A DNA stretch of 64,000 nucleotides from Durusdinium trenchii (taxonomy: Eukaryota > Sar > Dinophyceae > Suessiales > Symbiodiniaceae). The stretch spans positions 350,258 through 414,257 of the forward strand of contig CAXAMN010000001.1 of NCBI GenBank assembly GCA_963970005.1, given 5' to 3'. The notes below the pieces were generated by a model. It worked only from the letters and a program-made list of their open reading frames with translations. It was not told the DNA's origin and did not search any database. This document shows positions 48,501 through 60,500 of the stretch, in pieces. Each line of letters opens with the position of its first letter. Within the stretch, counting starts at the first letter, position 1. The position numbers and the translations under genes are program-made.

Positions 48501-51500
48501 ACATGAATTTAACATGCTTGCCTTCGAACATTGACACATGGGCCCACACTGAAATTAGTTTGGGATTCCGGGATAGCCTGTGTTGACAGCACGCCCGTAC
48601 TACAGTTCAAATTGAATGAGGAATGGATCAAGTCCAAACATGTTGCAAGTTTCGATCTTCGATACCATGAGACTGATGAAACTCATCTGGACCATCATGG
48701 CCCCACAGGCAGCTCGAGCTTGTCCATGGCACAGCTCCCACGCCGGACTCAGTGCAGTTCCACATCTTTCTGCTCGCTTTGCATCCAGGGCATCAGTGTG
48801 CCTCAACGTAGAGACACCGGAGCTCGAGCTTGGGATGTTTCGATCGGATATCGCACAGAGTCTGTGAAGATGAAGCTAGGGTGATGGGTAGCACATGGTG
48901 GCACTGTGGCACTTCACAAGTCTAAAGTTCAAGTTTATGGGTTTGCTTGCCATGGTCTGTCGTGAGAAATAGTGGGAGGCCATTGGTATTAGGTAAAGTT
49001 GCTGGAGTTGTTCCAACTTTAGACCCGCTCTCGGATGGTGTGAAGAGTGGCCACTCTACGCAGGTCTTTTGCATGAACTTCCTCTTTCAAAGCCAGGCGA
49101 TCGGACGGTCGGCTCAATGTAGGGTCTGTAGCGGTTGCCAAAGCTGTGCCTGGCGTTTCATGTTTCAATCCAGTTTAACTTTGCCTAAAGATGTTGGCGA
49201 GGCGTGGTCCCCCATTTGGTGGGCAGCATGGTTCATCTACGAGACGCTCGGCTGACTCGGCTCGGAACGTGCCGTGTTGCCTGGAATCAACCGTTTACGA
49301 CGCGAAATGCCTATGGCTGCGGGAATGGGTATAAAAGGTTGTGAAACGAGAAATGACCAAACAATTAAATTTAGGAGGTGAATGTAAACCAGAATCAGTT
49401 GATGAATCAAGCTTTACTGGTAAGATCCAAAACAGGGATGAAGAGACATATTATTGCAATAATCTATAGTACATTCTTTAATGTACACGTTTGGCAAAGC
49501 AGTGACCAAACACCAGGCGCGGAAACTTAGCAAGCTTAATATGATGGGCTGCACACACCGCCCAGTGAATGGCAAAGCATGGCAAAGCGATGCGTCTCAC
49601 ATCGTTGGCGCTTTTCGTCAACAAAGTAGAAAAGGCACATGTAACCATTGAGGCAGGCTTCGGTGACACAAGGCGGCAAAGAGACCACATTGGCAGCAAA
49701 GCCTCACCGCATAGCTCATCACAAGAGTTTGAAAGCGAATCCTTCAGAACCCAACGTGCAAGAAATGCTTCAGAGGGTATTGTAAGTGTCCGTAGAACGC
49801 AACGCGCACATGCCAAGTTGAGACAAGTATTGTTTTGCATTGAAGTATATACCAAGAGGCACAAGAAAGAACAGTCGTCAACCGCACTGAGCAAGAAGCC
49901 CTGGCCGCATGGAGAGCGCACGTCCACGACATGCCCACCAAGAACATCTATATATATATGAGCGACGGACAAAATTATTGGTTGACTTATTTAGTCACGG
50001 CATGACCCTAAACCTATGTTGAGGACTTCGTTTCTGTGGAAAACGATATGGTCCCCACCAAAAACGATAATCTTGTTGAGACGTACTGTAGTGGGTACAA
50101 AGACGTTTGTGGTTACAATATGTTATTGCATTTGCATTTGCATGTTTATTTGAGCTAAACCGATGGGCACAACTTTTCACCAATGATAACCCCAGACAAC
50201 TTCCCAAACGATAATCCAAACGATAAGCAAACGATAACCTAAATGTCGCGCCAGTCACTCCGTAGACCTACTTCTCCACATTACTAGTGACTAGTGTTTG
50301 TTCATGGGCCGAGCTACTAGGTCCCCGCTTATGTGTTGTGATCCTTGCACAGCCCAGTGCCACAAGAACCCAAGTGCATAAATCAACTGCTGTGCCATTC
50401 CTGTCAGAAAGCACTGTAAGCCTCTAAGACTCTAATCTGAGGTTGTGAGTTATATTTTATGTTTTAGTCTATGTGCCGGTATGCTATGCTAACTGCGGTT
50501 TGGAGAAACATTGGAGAACGATATGGACCCCACCAAAAACGATAATCATGTCAAATGGTATTTGGCTACACAAGTAATTTTGTCCGCTGCTCATATATCT
50601 TCAATCAACGCTGAGTTTGACATAGATCCCTCGTGGCGAAGCATACAGTCATCGAACAATTGTCTTGACCACTTGACCACCACTCATAGACAGGAGACAG
50701 GATCTTGAAGACATGTCCGTGAACAAGCCGGTGAGTGATTCAATAATCCCCCTCCAAGTGTGCGAAGAAAAAACAACATATAGAAAAAACATATAACAAG
50801 ACCATCAACGTGTTTGCGGCACTTGTGCCTAGTGCCATGATGTGCCATGATCCAACCTCAACACCCCCCCATGCAGGATTTCGGTGCAGGCTGGCGCACC
50901 GGAAGGTTTTGAGCCACAGTGCCTGGCCCCCAAATGCGAGACAAGACACAGTATTCACACACCATTACATAAGCTGTTTGGGATTCCTACAATGTTCATC
51001 AGTTTCGTAATGTTTAGTTATCTTTAATAATGTCTGTATATTTCATCAAAGTTCATTGGGTCACCACAAGCGGTTTTTCTGAAGCCAAGGTACTATGGGA
51101 GAAACGCTCTATTTGTATACTTACCCATTGCTGCGGCCTTGGATATTGTGACTTGGCGGAAATGGGAAACAGACACTTTTCTGGCTGCTGAGAAAAGCAA
51201 CTGTTTGCCGTGCAGGTCATGATGTTTAGCTTTGTGGTGCTCCTGAAATGGCTCATCCTCGGACGTGTGAAGCCAGGCTTGATTTGGGACAGGGAATGCT
51301 CAGTGGAATGTTGGAGGTCGGATGAGATTGGCAATGTGGCGATCGGTCCAATCGGTCGGATGTCATATAGAATCGCCTGTGAGGCTTTGATCTACAGTAG
51401 TCCCAAGCGCTAGTAGGAGCGATCGGACGCTACTAGGGGCTCCTGGCCTTACTACTAGGAGCAAGAAGCTACTACTAGGAGCAAAGGGCATCGCTACTAG

Positions 51501-54500
51501 GAACAAGAACGCTACTAGGCTACTAAGCAAAATTCATGCCCAATTGTAGATGTAGCAAGTTGTCCCTTCTTCATTGCCTCGATGGGATGCTGCCTCGATG
51601 GTCAGCTCAAGCAGCGCTCGTTCCAGGCAAGATTGAGCTTTGGTCTGGAGTTCCTTGGATTGGATTGAAGCTGACCTGCCTCGCTTCCTCACGGCGGGAG
51701 GTGACTAATCCTGCACCAGCCTGAAGCCATAAAAGATAAACCATAGACACAGCTGCCTGATCCACAGTTTTGGCTCATCAATGGTGTAGCATAGAAGCAT
51801 CTACTTGGAGTTTTAGTTTTTGTTGCTGTTTTGGTTTGGCAACATTGCCAATAGTATATATATATATATATATTATTGACCGTGACATACATCAGAACCA
51901 TCTATTTTTCGCTGCATCATATACAGTTGTTGGTCTTGAACCCGAAGCCTTCACACAATTCTGCCCTATAGTTCAGAACTGTTGTTTTTGTGGCATCTGG
52001 ATTCGTCGAGGAGTACTACCGCTGGTGGTTCGTGAACACCTTGTTGAAACACTCGCTGGATCAAGCGCTGCCACTGATCGCAGATACCTCTGTGGCAAAT
52101 TGCCTACTCCGCGCGCTGGGCATCATGGCAATAGATTTCAGCCTTGTCCTTGTGTCACTGTGCTACTGTTTAGCTACGGGCACCTGATTTGATGAATGTC
52201 CACAACCAGCGGAGCGTTCCATTAACATGAAGAAGGTTGAAGTGGATAGACTGCACATTTTGGAGGAGATGGTCACCAGCCAAATCACGGGAGTGTACCC
52301 ACACACTCCAACCCATACATTCGATTTAAGAAAAGAGACAGATCGAAATATTTGCCCACTGGCGTGTTCCCTTTACGCTTGACTGGAAATCAACCGACCC
52401 CTGCTTTCACCAAGTTTACAGAATTTGCTTGTGCTGAGGAGCGAAGATTGGTAAAGGAGCCAAGATCAGTATCTTGGCCAGGACGGCGTTTCGTGGATGC
52501 CCTGGGCATTGGCTGAACTCTAGAGATGAGCGAGCGACTTTGGATGACCTTAGATGCAGCTGGTTCTAGCTGGTTGCGAGTGTATTATTGGTGCGCGGGT
52601 GAATCTCGATTTGTCCCTCGTATAGACAAAACACAGAAAGTGCGGCGTTGGATTCAGGTCCGTGTGATTTTCCTAAATTTATGTTTGTGACTTCCTTTTG
52701 ATCGTCCATACTCAGAGGTTTTTCTGGTCTCACTTCATTGTAGACTGTGGTCATTTATGGTCCTTTCTGGTTCCAGGTTGGACACTCAAAGATCCGTGGT
52801 TAACGGATCTCAGCGGTGGTGCATTGGCAGGTCGATCCAAATCTCCAGCATCAGGTGTTTAGATTTCATTACAGTAGGTTTCTTAGCCTCACTGCAGGGA
52901 CCGACATTGAGATGAACCACAAGGACATCAGACGACACCAGATGACACCATGGCCCCGCCCCATGACACCATGCGCTCCATCTACGCCTAGGTGTTTTTG
53001 CACTTCATGACCCCGACCTTTTGGAGGTGGGCGCTTATGCAACCATTGGCACCTCGGCACGTGGTTTCCCGTTGCATCGGTCGAAATCCCCGTTGTCTGT
53101 GCGGTCCCTCCGAGGAAAGCGTGCAAAGCTGGCCACTTCAAGCGTGCTTCATGGACAAGTGCATTTGAGCTATATTCGAATAGGCCCGGACGGGATTCGG
53201 GCTGCCAAATTCACCTCACTCGAGCATGGCTAACAGCATCGCCCCCACAGAGCATCGCTGGCCTTGCTTCACGCCAGGTGAAGGGGCGGCTGTAGGGCCC
53301 ACCGCTGTCTTATCACAAGACACAGTGGTACCTGATCGGAAGGCAGTGGTGCCGCTGTCCACCATGCCAGGCACAGGGACAACGGACTGATCTGATGCCT
53401 ACGGACTGATCTGAGTCATTTGACAAACAATACTCGCTTCAAACTTCAAACATCCCATCGACATATATATATAATGTTATATAATTAGTAACATAGAAAA
53501 ATAATGAAAAATCATTACAAAACAGGCAGAAGGAACAGGAAGGGAACAAGACAGTCGAACAAGAAATGCAAATCGAACGGCCGCCCAGTTTGGCAACACT
53601 GTTTTAGGCCAGGAAATCAACCGGATAAGGAACTGATAGAAGGAGTAGGACAAGTTGTGGCTTAGGAGATTTTAGGAATATTTCCTGCTGCTTTATTTGC
53701 ACGTTTGCTTTGCTATTCTGTTATTTTCTTCGCAGGGGATGTCTTTCCTTGAAGTTGAGTTTCTGAGACGTAGAACTTGTAAACGCTACTAGGGGCTCCT
53801 GGCCTTACTACTAGGAGCAAGAAGCTACTAGGGGCTCCTGGCATCGCTACTAGGACCAGGAGCAAGGACGCTACTAGTACCAGTACTTTTGGCCCTTCGA
53901 CATTGTAACTTAACATGCACATGTGCCTCAAAAGAAACGGACTGTCGGTGACGCAAACACTTGGGGTACATATATGGTCCCCCCATAAAATGGACCAGCA
54001 GAACATAGCTAAACATTCTTAAGGAGACAACGGAACAAGCTTGTCACCCAAGGCTGGCACGGCCCCGTGGGGTCCGTGGCCTTCCATGATGCCCAGCCGG
54101 CCCGAGCCTCCGCCACTGGGCACGGAAGGCAAACGTTGGAACGGAAGCCTGCGAAACGTTGGGGCGATCTCCCAAAAGGATGAATATATCCGATTCATAT
54201 TGCTGCTCCTGGGGGCAGGGTTCCCTTTGTGAACCAAACCGAATGAGGCTTTCTAGGCTCCTTTTTACAGGAAAGCCAACAGTGGATTGGAGTGAGGATC
54301 TATAGGGTATACTGTGCTAGATTACGCTAGATGGTAGATCTAAGATTTGAATGTATATATTTGATACTGTCATGTAGCTTCGGTCACGCGTGAAAGCCAA
54401 GAATGCAGGCAGGTGCATGATGGTGCATGTTACTAGCACCTGTGTTAAGTCGTCTGGTCTTAAAGAAAGTCGTTTGGATGCTGCGTTTACATTGGGGTTA

Positions 54501-57500
54501 GATGCAAGATGGCAATATAACTGGAAGAGTGTCAGGTCAACAACAGTGCGTTTACATGCGGTTTAGGTGCACGATGTCAATCTCATTGGAAGATAGGCTT
54601 TGGAATATCAGTTCAACACCATTCAACCATTGTTTGGATGATTTGGATGCTTCGTTTCCATGCAGGTTAGAGGGAAGGTGACCAAAAAGTGATTTGAAGA
54701 TCATCGACGTGGGTAGGTGGATACAGGGGCAATGAATTCTTGATGTTTAGCAGTTTTGACAACCATACATCCGTAGAGTGTTCACATGGTGTTTTAACAT
54801 AAAACGGGTGACTTTGTGCAAGCCGGGTGACTTTTGACTAGTGCTGCGTTTACATGCGGCCGGGTGACTTTCTGCAAACCCGGGTGACTAAACCCCGTCG
54901 CTAGTATGGCACCGCATTGGGTTTGAGTTTGTGTTTCATCCCCATAGGGTTTCTTGAGCTTGCTTGACCATCCACACAGCATAGTCCAATATTGCAATAT
55001 TGGACTGATATAGATAGACAACTCTACAGTTGTTGGCTTGGATGTGTCCGGTGCCATCTCAGGAACAATTTCATCGGAGGCAAAACCTTTTGCGCATTGT
55101 GTTTGGCCTGCCTGCTGTATTGATGGCGGAGGTCCTCCCGCTTCTTGGTTTGATTTTTGTTCTGTCTAGGAGTCTAACAGTGTTGCTAACAATGAAAAGG
55201 GAATTCAGCATGCTTGAGTATGAGTTCACAGCCGAAGTCCAACGTAAGGTACTACGCGACCTATTTTGTCCTAGTGTGGACCTACGATGGTCTATATGAT
55301 GACAACCCTCTCACTGCCTTTACCATATGGAGTGTTCTGCTCTCTTGGATCTATGCTCATCCGATGTGGTTCTTCCGCATGGTCGTCGTGATTCTGCAAA
55401 AGTGGTTCCTCATAGGCGCCCAAAGCTCTGAAGCTGTGCGTACTCTTGGGGGGGCTTTGGCCTTTACAGTACTTTACAGGCAGCAACACAGAAAACATCT
55501 CGAGAGATGACTGGGGATTGTCTGGGGTCACCACAGTCATTGGAATATTAGATCTTTGGCAACATTTTGTTGATCCTGGCAGTGTGACACAATTATATAG
55601 GTTGACGGTTCTCAATGAACAATTCTTTTCTTCACCCCATGGACTTGGCCATACTGCAGGCACATGTCCAGCGACTCGCGACTCGCGCACGGACTTCCGT
55701 TAGCACCGTCGCTTTTTTCGGTAGGCGACTTCCGAAAGCAGAAGAATGATGAGCTGAGCCACTGGAAAGAGTGGAAACATTGGGTCCATGGCCGCGCTGT
55801 GGAGTCACATGACTTTGAGGAGTGGCACCATTGTGGAGTCTGCAAAAGTTGCACATGTGACTGGGGACCATGACCTGTTCAAATGAAACGTACAGAAGAA
55901 TGGATCATTCTGACTTTCCATGTTTTCCAGAACATCATTGAATCATGACTCTGCGAACAAGCACGAGTTCTTCTACACTGAGTTCTTCTACAGGAGCTTT
56001 GCGAACTCTTTACCAACACGGAGTTCCTCTCGTACATCTATCGGGCCTTGGGCACCAAGATCGGACGACGGGTGCAGATCGATCAGCTGCTGTTGATCAC
56101 CATGGGGATTCAACGAGCAGTGAGGTGAAGCCCAAAACCGGTGGATTTAAGATGGGAACACCGGAGGATCCACAAACCAAAGGATTTACGTCTATCAGTA
56201 TTGCTTGTATGTATGATACTATATGATATACAATTCCCAAATTGCTCCTTTACCAGCCGCTTCTCGGCCGACGCTCGTTGTTGGAGTTCGTAACGGGCCA
56301 GGATGCTGCTCCAGTGAAACCGGTTCGAAAGGCTAGGCTGACAAGTTCAGAAACGGCCTTTACATGGGTTGTTTTGCGCAAGTCACGTCCAAAGTTTTCT
56401 GCGTCAAGGCTACATTTCATTGAAAACGACTGCGTGAACATTGATGATTACGTGGTCTTTGGCAGTGAAGTCATGCTGTGCACAGACATGCACGCACCCT
56501 GGGTTCCGCTGGAGTACAGCAGAAAAATGGATAAGAAGCGAGGCCAGTGCGCGTGGACCTGATTGGTTTGTTGAGACGTGTTGCTAAGGGTGTAAGGTCT
56601 ACGTTACTTCTGAGCTGAGCCCACGGAGAACATGATGGAAGGGAGAACATCGGAGAACAATGGAAGAATGCGGGAGACATAATAAATATACAGTATCATG
56701 ATGAACATGATTGTAGCAAGGATTTCCGCAACTGAAGGTCTCTTTGGATGGCATTTACTTGGTTTAGACATGTTTGGATGCAGGACCAAAGCAGCGCTTT
56801 GCAGACATCAAAATCTGCAATGCAGCGAACGTCCTAGACCACTGCACACTCCTTCCTGGTGTCACAGTTGCAGAGCGAGCATCTTGGCAGTAGTGCATTT
56901 TCCTTGGGAGAGCAAAGTAGAAAACATATCAAAACATAAGAGCATGGGGCAGAACCCTAAACGGATCAAAACAGTATTGTCAGAAAGGATCACGGTAGCG
57001 ATACCTCGCGCCTCGCGGGCCGTTCATTGCTCGAGGCGGTGCTGGGGACCTGTACCTTGGCTCCGGCGGGTAGCCCCTTGGGCGGAACAAAAGAGACTCC
57101 GTTGCGTGGTCTCCTCGTTCTTTTTGTGTGTGCCACGCAGTCAAGATGAAATATGTACATATGTTGCACATTTGTGGTCAATGAGTTCCACGGCCATTGA
57201 CTCTGAGGTTATTATCCTCCCCTGGCCATCCATTCGGGAAGCCAGCGAGGCCGCTCCATGCATTTGCGGGACTACTTCGCCTCTCCCGCCATGCGGGCGC
57301 CCAGCCAGCACTTGGACTTCGGTTTCCAAGGCTTATTTCAAGAAATGAGTTATGATTTCAGGATATTTCAGGTAAACAAACAAATCAGGAACTTTCCTGT
57401 ATTGCTGGAAGAAAACGGGTTGGTTGATGTCACTTGTACTTTCATCCCTGTGATTTGTTTCTTTGAACAACCGCCAAACTAGATTTACAAGTTACACAAC

Positions 57501-60500
57501 ATCTATTTTCATTGTGCCTTCTGTATCTTCAGATAGGTGAAAACTGAGCAGCCCCACATCCACACGCCAGGATGACTTTGGTTAGTGTAAAACGACTGCC
57601 AAACTATCGCAGATAAATGGTGCATATTACCCTGGTTGTAGTGACCCCTGCATTTTTGGTGTTTGGTGTTGAGCCAGTCCCATACTTCAATTAAAATCAT
57701 GAAGGAGGGAGCCTCCTGTGGCCTGTAGATCTCGTTCACATCATCCTACTTGCATCTCTACCTGCCCTTTTTGATTCTTTTAGTGCAATGTCTTACAGGG
57801 CCGTGGACAAGTGCTTGTATTCCATCATGTCAACATGTCCTTGACTTTCCCCTGTCAAGCTATTTGTATATATATATATATATCGCCATCAGTCTTCGGT
57901 TGGCCTCGATACTTCAGGAACTCGAGGACAAGACCATGCAAGACTTAGACAATCCACTCACATGGTGGAGGCGCAAACCCGGCGTAGTTCTTTTTACAGG
58001 TCATCAAAGGATACTCAAGGTCCTGGGGTCTTGGCAACTATATAACAACCGTTGTGGATTACCAATGGTTGTGGGCTGGGCCACCCCTGTGTATTGTTGT
58101 GTCCAACTTGCTTGGGTCTTGGACGTGTGAGCGGCGACAGGTTCAACTTTGTCATCATAATGACGATCTTGTGACTTGGAAGCATGGGATCTAATATCCA
58201 AACAACAGCGAAGCATGAGACCTGCATTCAGGTAAGCAAAACCCATCCTTTCTATTGGTGTTTGGTGCATGCGGGGAGAGCAGTTTGCTTTGGAAGCATG
58301 ACACTGCCAAAAAAAGGTTCGGCTGAACATGTCAAGCCCGCGGGCTCAGCCATCGACAAACTGGACATCCTGGGACGCCTATTGTGCCCTGCTGTCAGTA
58401 TCGTATGTGTCACATCTCCGTTTAATCACTAAACATCATTAAACCATAAGATGTTTTCTTTTTCTCACCCTCCCAGGCGGCCTTTGCTTCTAAGCTGTTC
58501 CGGTTGGTCAGCTCGGTGCAGGTTGGCCACACCGATCCCGGAAGCCGCCTGGGTGGCCACATACTTTGGCGTGACGTCCGTTTGGGACTTCGAAAGTGAA
58601 GCTGGGCATTTGAACACAACAGGTGGAACATTTGTGGAACACATTGCTTGAAACGTTCACCACGATCTCAGTGCTTGCTCCGTCCTTAAGCTTGGCACAA
58701 ACAGAGCAGGGGAGACGTGCACCATTAAACAAACCTCAGAGACCTATGGAGATTGGAGGCCCTGAGTCTTTGGCAGTGTTGGAATCTTGGAGCTGAGGAT
58801 GGTGTGCTCAGCTTGCTGATTTTCACTCCATTTGTTTAAGCCTTAGCAGATCACATGTGCGACGGTAGCCTTTCCTGCTACCCAGTCATGCAAGGTTTAC
58901 AATTTCATCGAGCTTGTTTTGTGGCTTTGGCGGCAAGACTTTGTGAAATTTGTAGACACATGTGCGAAAAACAGGAACACATGTTGCAAGGCTTTTGATG
59001 AATATAGCGCTCAAGTGGCTTGTCATCGGCAAGTACAAGGTGCTCAGTGGCAACTGGAAGGAACATATGATTATACTGTTCAATTAATGATTAATGATGA
59101 TGGCTTATTGCCTGTTTGACTTGAAATGTGAGCTTGCCTGCGCAGTCAACTTAGGCTACTGGTATGTGCATTACTGTTGCTAGCTCGTAAGGTTTTGGAG
59201 CACAAAGTCAACTACTCAATTCCACTGCTAGATCAAGCATCAATGCATCATCCTTTTCAGGTCCCCCAAACTACACAAAGGTTTGAAACAGCCGTCCAGA
59301 TTCTTTTTTGCTTTATGGTGGGGTTGACCCTCACGGCCTCGGCAGGCTGGAGAATATAAGTTCTTCGGTTCCTATCACGTCGCAACGCTGCACCAGTGGG
59401 GAAGAAAGGTCTGCATGGCAATTTGAGTGTGCTCAACGGCCCACTGAACGGATCTGAACGGTGACTGTGGGCGGGAATCGCAAACGGTCTTATCCTTTCT
59501 TCACGAGCATGGAGTTTTTGAAGTAGTTTTCGATACTGTAATTATTGATTAGAAGTTTTGTGTGGCAGCCTCCCAGATGCATTCATTTGCCTGCTAAGAC
59601 GCGCTGGATGATCATGATGATTTGCGGCACAGGCCGGGTTTGCACCACACCAGGTCCACCTGGTGTGTGGACGTGTGTCCATCACTTGAATCACTTAGGC
59701 AGGTAGATCCTAGTCAAGGTTTCTTAGGTGAAGAACTGCGCCATCTCACAGGGACCACACCGCTTGCTGATTTCTGCACGCCTTCGAGGAATCAGCGCGC
59801 TTCAAGACTGCCTCCGTGGCACCGTCTTTGAGGTTGGGAAGAGTCAGAACGACTAGTGGCACTAGTGGCTTCTTGATACCAGTTGAGTTGCTCCATTCGC
59901 AGCGATGCCCTTTGTTACTAGTAGCGATGGCCTTGCTCCTAGTAGCTTCTTGTATTGACAAGTGTTCACGATATACAGTATAGGTATTGCTACGTTTTGC
60001 ACGTGTCAATCTTTTGAGCCACGCTGTTGGTTGTTTCGGATTCTGAAGGGTGTGCGGTTTATCTTATCAAGCGGGTGAGATTCCAAAGCTTTTTTAAAAT
60101 CTATACTGTACTTACAACACAGAATGCCCATATTACTGCAGACATCCAGTTTGGCTTTTGCGTAAAACCAGGAACTACTGAAATAACATCATTAGAAGAA
60201 AAAGGGGGCGAGAGCAGTGATGTTTAGATCCTGACCCTTTGTAAAAAATGATGTCTCAAAAGACCCTGTTACGAGATAGAACAAGACAGATTCGAGACAG
60301 AGAGATGGGGTTGATGTGCATTTTTTAGCAAATTGTTTTGATGCTATTGCACGTTGTTCCCTCAAGATATTGGTGTGAAATGATCATCTACTCATGCTAC
60401 ACAGTACGGAAACACTGTAAAGCAATAGTGCAGTATGTTAAACATACTATGGCTTTTCACCTGACGACAAGACTGACGAACAGACTGCCAATGCATTGCT

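Larger units (their letters stand above)
53371..55062. other. Intron or unassigned stretch between units 1 and 2 of gene B
   Basis: Holds a dispersed repeat at 53785-53885 and a set of diverged repeats at 54480-54870. A Pro-rich open frame at 54041-54232 is not supported as an exon. Confidence 0.45.

Noticed and set aside
47617..48534. A single 305-codon exon covering the carrier domain
   Set aside because: The GGSSL and LLMGRAS halves of the carrier fold are separated by about 350 bases with no carrier-like sequence. The frame is open across an intron by chance.
51768..51777. Second TTTTGGCTCA match to the spliced-leader core
   Set aside because: It lies inside an intron of gene B, away from any start codon. 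A 10-base match of this kind can occur by chance in 64 kb.
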